From NCBI GenBank assembly GCA_958405355.1, contig CATYEA010000113.1:1-6394 (forward strand): DNA of 6,394 nucleotides. Direction: 5' to 3'. Under the pieces are notes generated by a model. The model did no database searches and was not told the DNA's origin. It saw only the letters and a list, made by a program, of their open reading frames with translations. The DNA is from an uncultured Lachnospiraceae bacterium (GTDB lineage Bacteria > Bacillota > Clostridia > Lachnospirales > Lachnospiraceae). Made by a program: the position numbers and the translations under genes. Positions within the stretch are counted from its first letter, which is position 1. Each line of letters opens with the position of its first letter. Below are positions 1 to 5,465 of this stretch, piece after piece.

Positions 1-1
1 G

Positions 2-868
2 GATATCCTTTCTCTGGCTGAAGCTGATGAGGATTTAGTTTTCAAGCTTTGGGAAGGACTTGGCTATTATCGCCGTGTCCGTCATATGCAGGAAGCAGCC
101 CGACAGATTATCTCAGAATATGACGGCCGATTTCCTGATAACTTTGACGATATTATCCGTCTAAAAGGTATCGGCACTTATACGGCCAGCGCCATTTCGA
201 GTATCGCTTTTGGTCAGGAAAAAGGTGTGATTGACGGAAATACACTGCGTATTTTATCAAGAATTTACAATCGTCAGGACAATATTTCCCTGGACAAAAC
301 AAAAAAAGCCTATCAGCTTCTCATGGATGAACTGATTCATGGTACAGACCCTTCCATGTTCAATCAGGGAATGATGGATCTTGGGGCCGGCATCTGCACC
401 CCAAAGCATCCGGACTGTACCCACTGCCCGGTCAGTCTTTTTTGTGAAGCTCACGCATCAGGGACAGAAAGTCTGCTTCCGGTCAATATCAAAAATACAT
501 CGAAAACAGATTTATATTATATTACTGCCATCTTAAAAAAAGACGATAAATATTTTCTTGTCAAAAATAAGGAGGGCCTTCTGGAAAATCTTTACGGCTT
601 TGTCCAGTATGAAGTGGAGTCACCCGTCAGTTTCGAAGAAACATTTTATGACAATTACGGGTTATCTGTCCGGCTTTATGAATATTGTAAAGAAATCAAA
701 CATGTATTTTCCCACCGGATCTGGCATATGAATGTCTATCTTGGTGAGATTATGGACAGTCCGGAAAATGCCGCTGAAGCGCTTTCCAGCCAGCTTTATA
801 CGAAATCCGAGATGGCCGAACTGCCTATATCGACTGCTCACAGAAAGGTCTGCACACAAATTCCCTGA
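2..868 (+). CDS. mutY: A/G-specific adenine glycosylase MutY, 5' end cut off
   Basis: This base-excision repair enzyme removes adenine mispaired with 8-oxoguanine or guanine. The frame is open from base 2 (DILSLAEADED, then LWEGLGYYRRVRHMQ), so the real start and the catalytic Glu region lie left of the window; 288 residues are visible. The LWEGLGYY segment and the helix-hairpin-helix LKGIGTYTASAI (about 161-196) are typical of MutY. The catalytic Asp is in VIDGN (codon 233-235). A complete 4Fe-4S loop C-x6-C-x2-C-x5-C spans 395-445. The part from about base 500 matches the NUDIX-like C-terminal domain that recognises 8-oxoG, including HVFSHRIWHMNVYLG and LPISTAHRK. The protein ends soon after that last motif, as many family members do. 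The internal ATG at 86 is not the start, because conserved MutY sequence continues upstream of it. The gene converges on the transporter gene to its right. Identification is confident. Confidence 0.95.
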   Translation, partial: DILSLAEADEDLVFKLWEGLGYYRRVRHMQEAARQIISEYDGRFPDNFDDIIRLKGIGTYTASAISSIAFGQEKGVIDGNTLRILSRIYNRQDNISLDKTKKAYQLLMDELIHGTDPSMFNQGMMDLGAGICTPKHPDCTHCPVSLFCEAHASGTESLLPVNIKNTSKTDLYYITAILKKDDKYFLVKNKEGLLENLYGFVQYEVESPVSFEETFYDNYGLSVRLYEYCKEIKHVFSHRIWHMNVYLGEIMDSPENAAEALSSQLYTKSEMAELPISTAHRKVCTQIP

Positions 869-888
869 ACATTTTTTTCTTCATTCAA

Positions 889-926
889 AAGAGAGGGGAC
901 TCAGCAAAAACCAAATTCCCTCTCTT
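889..926. terminator. Inverted repeat between convergent mutY and pnuC-like genes, probable terminator
   Basis: The perfect 9-bp arms AAGAGAGGG (889-897) and CCCTCTCTT (918-926) are separated by 20 bases; a G-U and an A-U pair could extend the stem to 11 bp. Read on the minus strand, the 3' arm runs into TTTT, 18 bases beyond the transporter stop codon, so it fits best as that gene's terminator. On the plus strand no T-run follows, so termination of mutY here would be weaker. The loop is longer than usual, which lowers confidence. Confidence 0.55.
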
Positions 927-944
927 ACTCGTCAAAACCGTATT

Positions 945-1652
945 TTACTTTATTCTACTGTCGCATGAAAAGCCTCCGTTGAAGATTTCCCTGCTTCTCC
1001 AACTGATAAATCCATATAGATCATTAAAAAAGAAAATAATAAAATTGACGACTACCGGAATGTACACAGGATTTTTCATGGAAGCTAAAATCCAAAGCAC
1101 AATTAAAACAATATCATTCGAAGCATAGCCCAATGCATAATAAGGCGTACGCAGCATGGCAAGGGAGGCGGCAAGAAAACTTGTTGTTATAGAAATTGTA
1201 CTGAATACAATATTCGGCGTATCCAATGCCTGCAACATAAAATAAAATCCACCGGTAACTATAGTGCTAAAAAAGGCAAGGGCAACAACATGCTTCAAAT
1301 TCAGTCTCTGGATAGCTACCGTATTTTTATTTCCCTCAGAGGGATTTTTAAGCCATGTAATCGTTGACCATACCGCCATAGGCATCGTCATTCCTAAATA
1401 GGTGATCATTTCTCCCCAATATTGAAAACGCCAGGATATAATACCATAGAGAATGCTAAACACAATCATCAAAATTTGTGCCCAAACATTTCCTTTGGCC
1501 GCAAAAATCAAAGAAGTCACTCCAACCAATGCCGCCATGAGTGTCAGCATATCCATATCGCTTGATACTATATTAGAAACAGCAACAATAATAAGCGAAC
1601 CTATCCATATGATCCAGTCTTTCTTTGATAAACTTTTAATCGGATTATTCAT
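945..1652 (-). CDS. pnuC: PnuC-family (nicotinamide riboside-type) transporter
   Basis: This is an integral membrane protein of 235 residues, a normal length for PnuC. The family moves vitamins such as nicotinamide riboside by facilitated diffusion, trapping the substrate by phosphorylation in the cytoplasm. The sequence is hydrophobic throughout, with about seven likely membrane segments. Family-like signatures are GNVWAQILMIVFSILYGIISW (residues 54-74), QYWGEMITYLG (77-87) followed by the Trp pair at 95 and 100, and the repeat-like NDIVLIVLW (179-187) and NDLYGFISW (210-218). The ATG at 1652 is chosen because TTAGGAG (1660-1666) lies 7 bases upstream. That RBS is inside a predicted hairpin formed with a short leader ORF (see the entries at 1680-1742 and 1657-1699). 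The gene has its own promoter at 1782-1810. Family assignment is good, but the substrate is open: related Pnu proteins carry thiamine or riboflavin, and no vitamin riboswitch is visible to decide. Confidence 0.85.
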   Translation of the reverse strand: MNNPIKSLSKKDWIIWIGSLIIVAVSNIVSSDMDMLTLMAALVGVTSLIFAAKGNVWAQILMIVFSILYGIISWRFQYWGEMITYLGMTMPMAVWSTITWLKNPSEGNKNTVAIQRLNLKHVVALAFFSTIVTGGFYFMLQALDTPNIVFSTISITTSFLAASLAMLRTPYYALGYASNDIVLIVLWILASMKNPVYIPVVVNFIIFFFNDLYGFISWRSREIFNGGFSCDSRIK

Positions 1653-1656
1653 TTTT

Positions 1657-1699
1657 ATTCTCCTAAAATCTACATAATATTAACAGATTTTAAGAAAAC
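1657..1699 (-). promoter_or_regulatory. RBS-sequestering hairpin between leader ORF and pnuC
   Basis: On the minus-strand RNA the arm GTTTTCTTAAAATCT (1685-1699) can pair with AGATTTTAGGAGAAT (1657-1671). This gives 15 consecutive pairs, three of them G-U, around a 13-base loop (1672-1684). The 3' arm contains the whole pnuC Shine-Dalgarno TTAGGAG (1660-1666). The 5' arm is the last five sense codons of the 20-codon leader ORF, and its TAA stop (1680-1682) sits in the loop. Inferred action: without leader translation the pnuC RBS is masked, while a ribosome reading to the leader stop would melt the stem. The pairing is seen directly in the sequence; the regulatory role is inference. Confidence 0.6.
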
Positions 1700-1742
1700 T
1701 TTTTGGATCTAATATCGGTATCATGCGATTATTTATAATCAT
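1680..1742 (-). CDS. Short leader ORF (20 aa) upstream of pnuC
   Basis: A 20-codon ORF starts with ATG at 1742-1740 and ends with TAA at 1682-1680. GGGAGG (1750-1755) stands 7 bases before the ATG, a stronger RBS than that of pnuC itself. The peptide begins MIINNRMIPILDP and ends KSFLKIC. Five of its 20 residues are Ile; it has no obvious signal or membrane segment, and I do not recognise it. It lies about 33 bases after the predicted transcription start and ends 27 bases before the pnuC ATG, and its 3' end forms the arm of the hairpin that masks the pnuC RBS. This layout suggests a regulatory leader peptide rather than an independent protein. The region further upstream in the same frame is not coding, because it overlaps the promoter and the small Cys-rich gene in another frame. 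Confidence 0.6.
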   Translation of the reverse strand: MIINNRMIPILDPKSFLKIC

Positions 1743-1781
1743 TTTTCTTCCTCCCGGCTGTATCTTTTCCGTATCCATTAT

Positions 1782-1810
1782 ATTATACCTTGATACAGTG
1801 TATTCTTCAA
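1782..1810 (-). promoter_or_regulatory. Sigma-A-type promoter for leader ORF and pnuC
   Basis: On the minus strand, -35 TTGAAG (1805-1810), a 17-base spacer and -10 TATAAT (1782-1787) give a near-consensus promoter, with initiation expected near 1775. It lies 14 bases past the stop codon of the Cys-rich FeoB-associated gene. The spacer holds a small inverted repeat, ATAC-3-GTAT (1793-1803). GATACAG (1792-1798) also recurs in inverted form downstream of the -10 (1758-1764), so an operator is possible. Confidence 0.75.
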
Positions 1811-1824
1811 CGGCATATTCCAGC

Positions 1825-1992
1825 TTACAGCCTATGTTCTTCTTTTGAGCTGCACCCACAGCCGCAGTCACAGCCGCCGCCACAGTCATTACAATCACAA
1901 AATTTTCCTTCACGGAATTGACGAACCTTTCGCCGAATGACCCACAGGATATAAAGCACCAACAAAATTCCAATAATAACAGACCATATCAT
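1825..1992 (-). CDS. FeoB-associated Cys-rich membrane protein
   Basis: This 55-residue protein is too short to be found by ordinary ORF length cut-offs. The N-terminus, MIWSVIIGILLVLYILWVI (residues 1-19), is one membrane helix. A basic stretch follows (RRKVRQFREGK), then a cluster of seven Cys in 16 residues (32, 34, 37, 41, 43, 45, 47) mixed with Gly and Asp, and a charged tail. The architecture and the position directly after feoB match the small 'FeoB-associated Cys-rich membrane protein' family (Pfam FeoB_associated), thought to assist Fe(II) uptake in Clostridia. The positive residues after the helix suggest the Cys cluster faces the cytoplasm, where it could bind iron. The ATG at 1992 is 7 bases past the feoB stop. 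The only RBS, GGAGG, lies within the last feoB codons at 11 bases spacing, so translation is probably coupled to feoB. Confidence 0.85.
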   Translation of the reverse strand: MIWSVIIGILLVLYILWVIRRKVRQFREGKFCDCNDCGGGCDCGCGCSSKEEHRL

Positions 1993-1999
1993 TTACGTA

Positions 2000-4057
2000 T
2001 CATCCTCCGATCAACATACTCCCAATCTGGAATACGATAACAGCCATTCCCCAGGCAACAATAAGCTGCATCAACATCATACCTATCGTCCATCGCCAGG
2101 AATTTGTTTCTTTGCGAATGGTTGCAATTGCAGCCATACACGGTATGTAAAGCAGACAGAAAACCATCAGGGCATAAGCATTTACCCTTCCGAAGCCCAT
2201 GCCTTCCAGAACATAGTGAAAATTTTCAACTCCGATATCCGAATTGATATTCATTCCAAACAAAACGCTGCAGCTTGAAACAACCAGCTCTTTGGCTGCC
2301 ACACCGGAAATCAGTGCAACCCCGATCTGCCACATCCCCAGCCCGGCCGGAGCCAGCACCGGCACAAGGAACCGTCCAATAGAAGCTGCAAAACTGTCTG
2401 AAATATCCGTCACCATTCCTGCTGCTCCAAAATTCATAATGAGCCATAAAAGCACTGAACCGACAAAAATCGTCGTTCCGGCCTTGGTCAGATAATCCTT
2501 GATCTTCTCCCAAACATAAATAATAATTGTCCGGGCATTTGGGGATTTATATTCCGGAAGTTCGATCAAAAGACAATTTTTCTCTTCATTCCGGCACACA
2601 ACTTTGCTGTAAATTAATGCCACAATGATAGCCACGACAAGTCCAAGTACATACATGGAGAACGCCGCGATCATCGCAAATTTACCAAAAAACATTTTTG
2701 AAAACAAAACATAAATCGGGAGTCTGGCGCTGCAGGACATGAACGGTGTCACCATGATCGTTCGAAGCCTGTCCCTCGTATCCTCCAGAGTTCGCGCACT
2801 CATGATGGCCGGCACCGTACATCCAAATCCAAGAAGCATCGGAATAAATGCCCGGCCGGACAGTCCCATCTTTCCCATCAGCCCGTCCATGACATAAGCA
2901 ACCCGGGACATATAACCGCTGTCCTCCAGAAAGGCCAATGCCAAAAACAGCATAAAGATATTTGGCAAAAAGGTTAAAATACCGCCTACACCTGCAATAA
3001 TGCCATCACAGACGAGAGATATCAGCGTTGGACTCAAATGCAGCATTTCCATGCCATATTGAATCCCATTGGCCACTCCGGCGATAAAAATTTCAAATCC
3101 TCCGGCAATCCAATCGCCCACAGCAAAGGTCAGAAGGAAAACCAAAGCCATAATACCGAAAAAAATCGGCATTCCCCAGACCGGATGGGTCATCCACTGG
3201 TCAATCTTTTCTGTCCGTGCCTCTTTCTGAGCCTTATTCATCAAAACCTCATCAATAACTTCTTCAATAAAGTCATATTTCTGATTGATAATCTCATGCT
3301 CATAGCTTCTATCAATAATATCATCCGTACGGATCGGATAATTTTTCATGACCTCCGGATCTTTTTCAAGCATTTTAATGGCGTGCCATCTCGGATTGAC
3401 AATATCCGGGAAATTGGCCAGCAAACGTTCTTCCAGGTCATCAATCTTATCTTCAATGTCATCCGAATAAACCATGGCAAATTCTTTATGATGATTATGG
3501 CGGTGAACACTCTGACATACTAAATCATGATGGTGTTCCACAGGTACACTATTGCCCTTTCCCTGATGATGAGCCACGGCGTGCATAAGCACTTCCAGAC
3601 CTGTTCGCTTTCTCGCTGAAACAGGAACGACCGGAATACCAAGCATTTCCGGCAAACGATGGATATCCAGCTCCATGCCCCGTTCCTCAACAATATCCAT
3701 CATATTCAAAGCCAGAACTACCGGTTTTCCCAGTTCTATTAACTGTAAAGTTAAATAGAGATTTCGCTCCAGATTTGATGCATCGGCCACATCCACCACC
3801 ACATCCACTTCATCTCCGAGGAGATATTGACGGGATAAAATTTCTTCTGTCGAATAACAGGTCAGACTGTATATTCCCGGAAGGTCTACCAGCTTATACT
3901 GATACTCATGAAATTTAAAGGCGCCCTCTTTCTTTTCCACAGTAACCCCCGGCCAGTTGGCCACCTTCAGACGGGCACCGGTATAGGCATTGAAAAGCGT
4001 TGTTTTACCACAGTTTGGATTTCCTGCAAAAGCAACATTAATTACCTGTCCATTCAT
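2000..4057 (-). CDS. feoB: Ferrous iron transport protein B, FeoB
   Basis: This is the main Fe(II) permease of the inner membrane, 685 residues. The N-terminal G domain shows G1 GNPNCGKTT (12-20), switch I NWPGVTVE (34-41), G3 DLPG (58-61), G4 NMMD (118-121) and G5 SAR (147-149). A helical spacer follows to about residue 285. It is preceded by an unusual His cluster (residues 163-190, bases 3488-3571) with nine His and one Cys. The membrane part begins near 290 and contains two gate-type repeats. Conserved elements are MLLGFGCTVPAIMSARTLEDTR (from 408) with its pore-region Cys, TPFMSCSARLPIY (437-449) and SGVAAKELVVSS (584-595). The start ATG overlaps the feoA stop as ATGA, so the two are translationally coupled. 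No FeoC is seen; the small Cys-rich protein follows instead. Identification is secure. Confidence 0.97.
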   Translation of the reverse strand: MNGQVINVAFAGNPNCGKTTLFNAYTGARLKVANWPGVTVEKKEGAFKFHEYQYKLVDLPGIYSLTCYSTEEILSRQYLLGDEVDVVVDVADASNLERNLYLTLQLIELGKPVVLALNMMDIVEERGMELDIHRLPEMLGIPVVPVSARKRTGLEVLMHAVAHHQGKGNSVPVEHHHDLVCQSVHRHNHHKEFAMVYSDDIEDKIDDLEERLLANFPDIVNPRWHAIKMLEKDPEVMKNYPIRTDDIIDRSYEHEIINQKYDFIEEVIDEVLMNKAQKEARTEKIDQWMTHPVWGMPIFFGIMALVFLLTFAVGDWIAGGFEIFIAGVANGIQYGMEMLHLSPTLISLVCDGIIAGVGGILTFLPNIFMLFLALAFLEDSGYMSRVAYVMDGLMGKMGLSGRAFIPMLLGFGCTVPAIMSARTLEDTRDRLRTIMVTPFMSCSARLPIYVLFSKMFFGKFAMIAAFSMYVLGLVVAIIVALIYSKVVCRNEEKNCLLIELPEYKSPNARTIIIYVWEKIKDYLTKAGTTIFVGSVLLWLIMNFGAAGMVTDISDSFAASIGRFLVPVLAPAGLGMWQIGVALISGVAAKELVVSSCSVLFGMNINSDIGVENFHYVLEGMGFGRVNAYALMVFCLLYIPCMAAIATIRKETNSWRWTIGMMLMQLIVAWGMAVIVFQIGSMLIGG

Positions 4058-4281
4058 AATGTTCCCTCCTTCACATAAATTCCCATGGAGATTTCCTTTC
4101 CAATCGCCATTCGAGTGCCTCTGGCTTTAAAAATCATTGTTCCATTTTTCTTTCTATTTAAAACTTCTACCTTCGTACCATGAATCAAGCCCAGTGCTTC
4201 CAGCCTGCGACCAACCTTTTCGTTGAGCCTGGTTGATTCAACAATATATTCCGTTCCCGGAATACCTTCCGATAAAGTCAT
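4054..4281 (-). CDS. feoA: Ferrous iron transport protein A, FeoA
   Basis: This small cytoplasmic protein of 75 residues has an SH3-like fold and supports FeoB-driven Fe(II) uptake, probably by contacting the FeoB G domain. Typical FeoA features are LSEGIPGTEYIVE at the start, the central RRLEALGLIHGTKVEVL (25-41) and the closing GTRMAIGKEISMGIYV. The ATG at 4281 is supported by CGGAGG (GGAGG at 4290-4294) 8 bases upstream. Its TGA overlaps the feoB ATG. A separate promoter lies at 4333-4361, giving a leader of about 45 bases that carries a Fur-box-like palindrome. Confidence 0.95.
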   Translation of the reverse strand: MTLSEGIPGTEYIVESTRLNEKVGRRLEALGLIHGTKVEVLNRKKNGTMIFKARGTRMAIGKEISMGIYVKEGTL

Positions 4282-4304
4282 ATTCGAGTCCTCCGCTTAT
4301 TAAT

Positions 4305-4320
4305 TGATAATATATTCTCA
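4305..4320. promoter_or_regulatory. Fur-box-like near-palindrome in the feo leader
   Basis: The sequence TGATAAT-AT-ATTCTCA is a 16-bp inverted repeat with a single mismatched pair. The arms match the Fur half-sites TGATAAT (7 of 7) and ATTATCA (6 of 7), but the centre has two bases instead of the one in the classical 7-1-7 Fur box. It lies just past the predicted start of transcription, where a bound repressor would block initiation or escape. Iron-responsive repression of feoAB would be expected. The regulator (Fur or another metalloregulator) is inference. Confidence 0.45.
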
Positions 4321-4332
4321 TTTACTTCATAC

Positions 4333-4361
4333 ATATTACCCCGATTATAATTAGCTGTCAA
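4333..4361 (-). promoter_or_regulatory. Promoter of the feoAB operon
   Basis: On the minus strand, a perfect -35 TTGACA (4356-4361) and a 17-base spacer lead to -10 TAATAT (4333-4338), with initiation expected near 4326. It lies between the terminator of the GTPase genes and feoA, so feoAB can be transcribed independently of the genes to its right. The spacer also contains TATAAT, but that is too close to TTGACA to be its partner. Confidence 0.75.
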
Positions 4362-4377
4362 TAACTTCCTGCGGAAC

Positions 4378-4421
4378 AACAAAAAGTCCCATCCAACCGG
4401 TTCATAACCATTGGACGGGAC
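4378..4421 (-). terminator. Strong intrinsic terminator after the G3E GTPase genes
   Basis: Read on the minus strand, GTCCCGTCCAA (4411-4421) pairs with TTGGATGGGAC (4386-4396) over 11 bp with one G-U. The 14-base loop region can itself pair as GGTT/AACC. TTTTTGTTGTT follows directly. It lies 84 bases beyond the stop of the 4505-5449 gene and 20 bases before the feo -35 box, so it insulates feoAB from the upstream GTPase transcript. Confidence 0.88.
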
Positions 4422-4491
4422 CACCTGTCTTTTTGCGTACCCATTCGGGCATACCGTAATACATGCCCTCCGGGCAGGCGTGCTTCGCACG
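4422..4491 (-). other. Hairpin-rich 3' untranslated stretch, possible dispersed palindromic repeat
   Basis: Several short perfect inverted repeats crowd into 70 bases: CGTGC-3-GCACG (4479-4491), TGCCC-3-GGGCA (4464-4476), GGGCAT-10-ATGCCC (4447-4468) and CCC-4-GGG (4440-4449). CACCTG (4422-4427) and CAGGCG (4475-4480) can close the middle part on the minus-strand RNA. Some of these exclude one another, so alternative folds exist. The stretch is more GC-rich than its surroundings and leads straight into the terminator. It may be a REP-like intergenic element or a structured 3' end; no known RNA family is recognised. Confidence 0.4.
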
Positions 4492-4504
4492 ATAAGGTAT
4501 ATAT

Positions 4505-5449
4505 TTAATTAAAATAAACCATATCTTCTTCCGGCTTGATTGCCTTTTCAATCCGCCGTGCATAAAGTACCGGACCAATACCGTGATATTCATTCCGATG
4601 TTCCAGGCGGACTTCCGCCGTTACACGAACCCATTGCTTATTTTTTAAGCGGGATGCAAATTTACTCTTGCATAAGAAGCCAAGGAATGTAACATCATCT
4701 GCACAGCAAGTCATCGCCATTCGACCAGGAACAAAATAGCCTTCGTCAAAATTCTTTGAATGGAATACCATACCTTTAATAATTACCTGCTTGCCCTCAT
4801 AACGTTCGCCATGGTCGAGAGCATCCAGATACCAGATGCCATAATTATCGTCATCAATCTCAATGATATCCTGATTCACATCATAAGGCAAAATGTCTTC
4901 GCCCGGGTCAAGAATATCTCCGTTTTCTGCTTCGAAAATCAACTCTGCTCTGCTGTTAAGAACTTTTACATTACGGATCAAATAGGAAATATCCGTTGTT
5001 TCCTCATTACAGCGGTTAAAAATGGCCATCTGAGTGCAGGTCAGAATGTCAGCCATCAGAGAACGCATATTATTCATATATAATTGGAAAGTGGAAGCAT
5101 CCACTGTTGTAACTACCTGAAAAAGCTCCCAACGATAAGGAAGCTGCATTTGGATAAACTCACTGACCGGCCACATACCGTTATATTCGATAATAACCTG
5201 CTGCGGACGATGCTCCCGACGGCATTTTTTAAGAAAATCCAGGGTAAAATCTGCTTTATCCTCTACGGTCACCACATCCACATTGTACTGCTCTAAAAGC
5301 TCCGGCTCAATCTCCGCTTCACCTTCCTCTGTGAGAATCAGCAGCGTTTTTTCATCTTCAACAAAATTCCCTTCCAAAATAACCTGTTCAATAAAGGTTG
5401 TTTTGCCGCTCTCAAGAAATCCGGTAATTAAATAAACAGGAACCTGCAT
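4505..5449 (-). CDS. G3E (CobW-like) GTPase fused to a TIGR03943/YcgQ-like C-terminal domain
   Basis: This is a 314-residue, probably soluble protein. The N-terminus has the G3E P-loop LITGFLESGKTTF (residues 8-19), with Glu where most relatives have Gly or Ala. The second nucleotide-site motif is IIEYNG (86-91), equivalent to the usual (V/I)IExxG. The base-specificity motif appears degenerate, FNRCNE (144-149) in place of NKxD. The CxCC metal motif expected near residue 60 is absent. From about 205 to the end (YLDALDHGERYEGKQV, VPGRMAMTCCADD at 240-252, LGFL, KQWVRV, final MVYF) it resembles the soluble C-terminal domain of the TIGR03943/YcgQ (DUF1980) family, including the paired Cys 248-249. 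Its RBS GGAGG (5458-5462) is 8 bases before the ATG, and it starts 16 bases after the preceding His-rich GTPase gene. A metal-related chaperone or regulatory role is inferred; substrate and metal are unknown. Confidence 0.75.
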   Translation of the reverse strand: MQVPVYLITGFLESGKTTFIEQVILEGNFVEDEKTLLILTEEGEAEIEPELLEQYNVDVVTVEDKADFTLDFLKKCRREHRPQQVIIEYNGMWPVSEFIQMQLPYRWELFQVVTTVDASTFQLYMNNMRSLMADILTCTQMAIFNRCNEETTDISYLIRNVKVLNSRAELIFEAENGDILDPGEDILPYDVNQDIIEIDDDNYGIWYLDALDHGERYEGKQVIIKGMVFHSKNFDEGYFVPGRMAMTCCADDVTFLGFLCKSKFASRLKNKQWVRVTAEVRLEHRNEYHGIGPVLYARRIEKAIKPEEDMVYFN

Positions 5450-5465
5450 TTATCTTTCCTCCGTT

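Noticed and set aside
732..968. 78-codon plus-strand ORF at the end of mutY
   Set aside because: It is an out-of-frame overlap with the conserved mutY C-terminus and the terminator, without an RBS.
1743..1973. Upstream extension of the leader ORF frame to a 97-codon protein
   Set aside because: It runs through the pnuC promoter and over the Cys-rich gene in a different frame. Only the last 20 codons have a proper RBS and lie inside the expected transcript.
3038..3523. 161-codon open frame on the plus strand
   Set aside because: It is antisense to the well-supported feoB, has no RBS context noted, and its sequence resembles no protein family; it is a shadow frame.
4278..4334. 18-codon ORF ending in an ATGA overlap with feoA, as a feo leader peptide
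   Set aside because: Its ATG lies within the -10 box, upstream of the predicted transcription start, and has no Shine-Dalgarno.
4422..4504. A NiCo/iron-type riboswitch controlling feoA
   Set aside because: The hairpin-rich stretch and terminator lie upstream of the feo promoter and after the GTPase stop, and I do not see the conserved NiCo core; it fits better as a transcript end.
4402..4593. 63-codon minus-strand ORF through the hairpin-rich region (ending GGPVQWL)
   Set aside because: It overlaps the end of the GTPase gene in another frame, its later ATG has GGAGG only two bases away, and its end lies inside the terminator stem. I treat it as non-coding.
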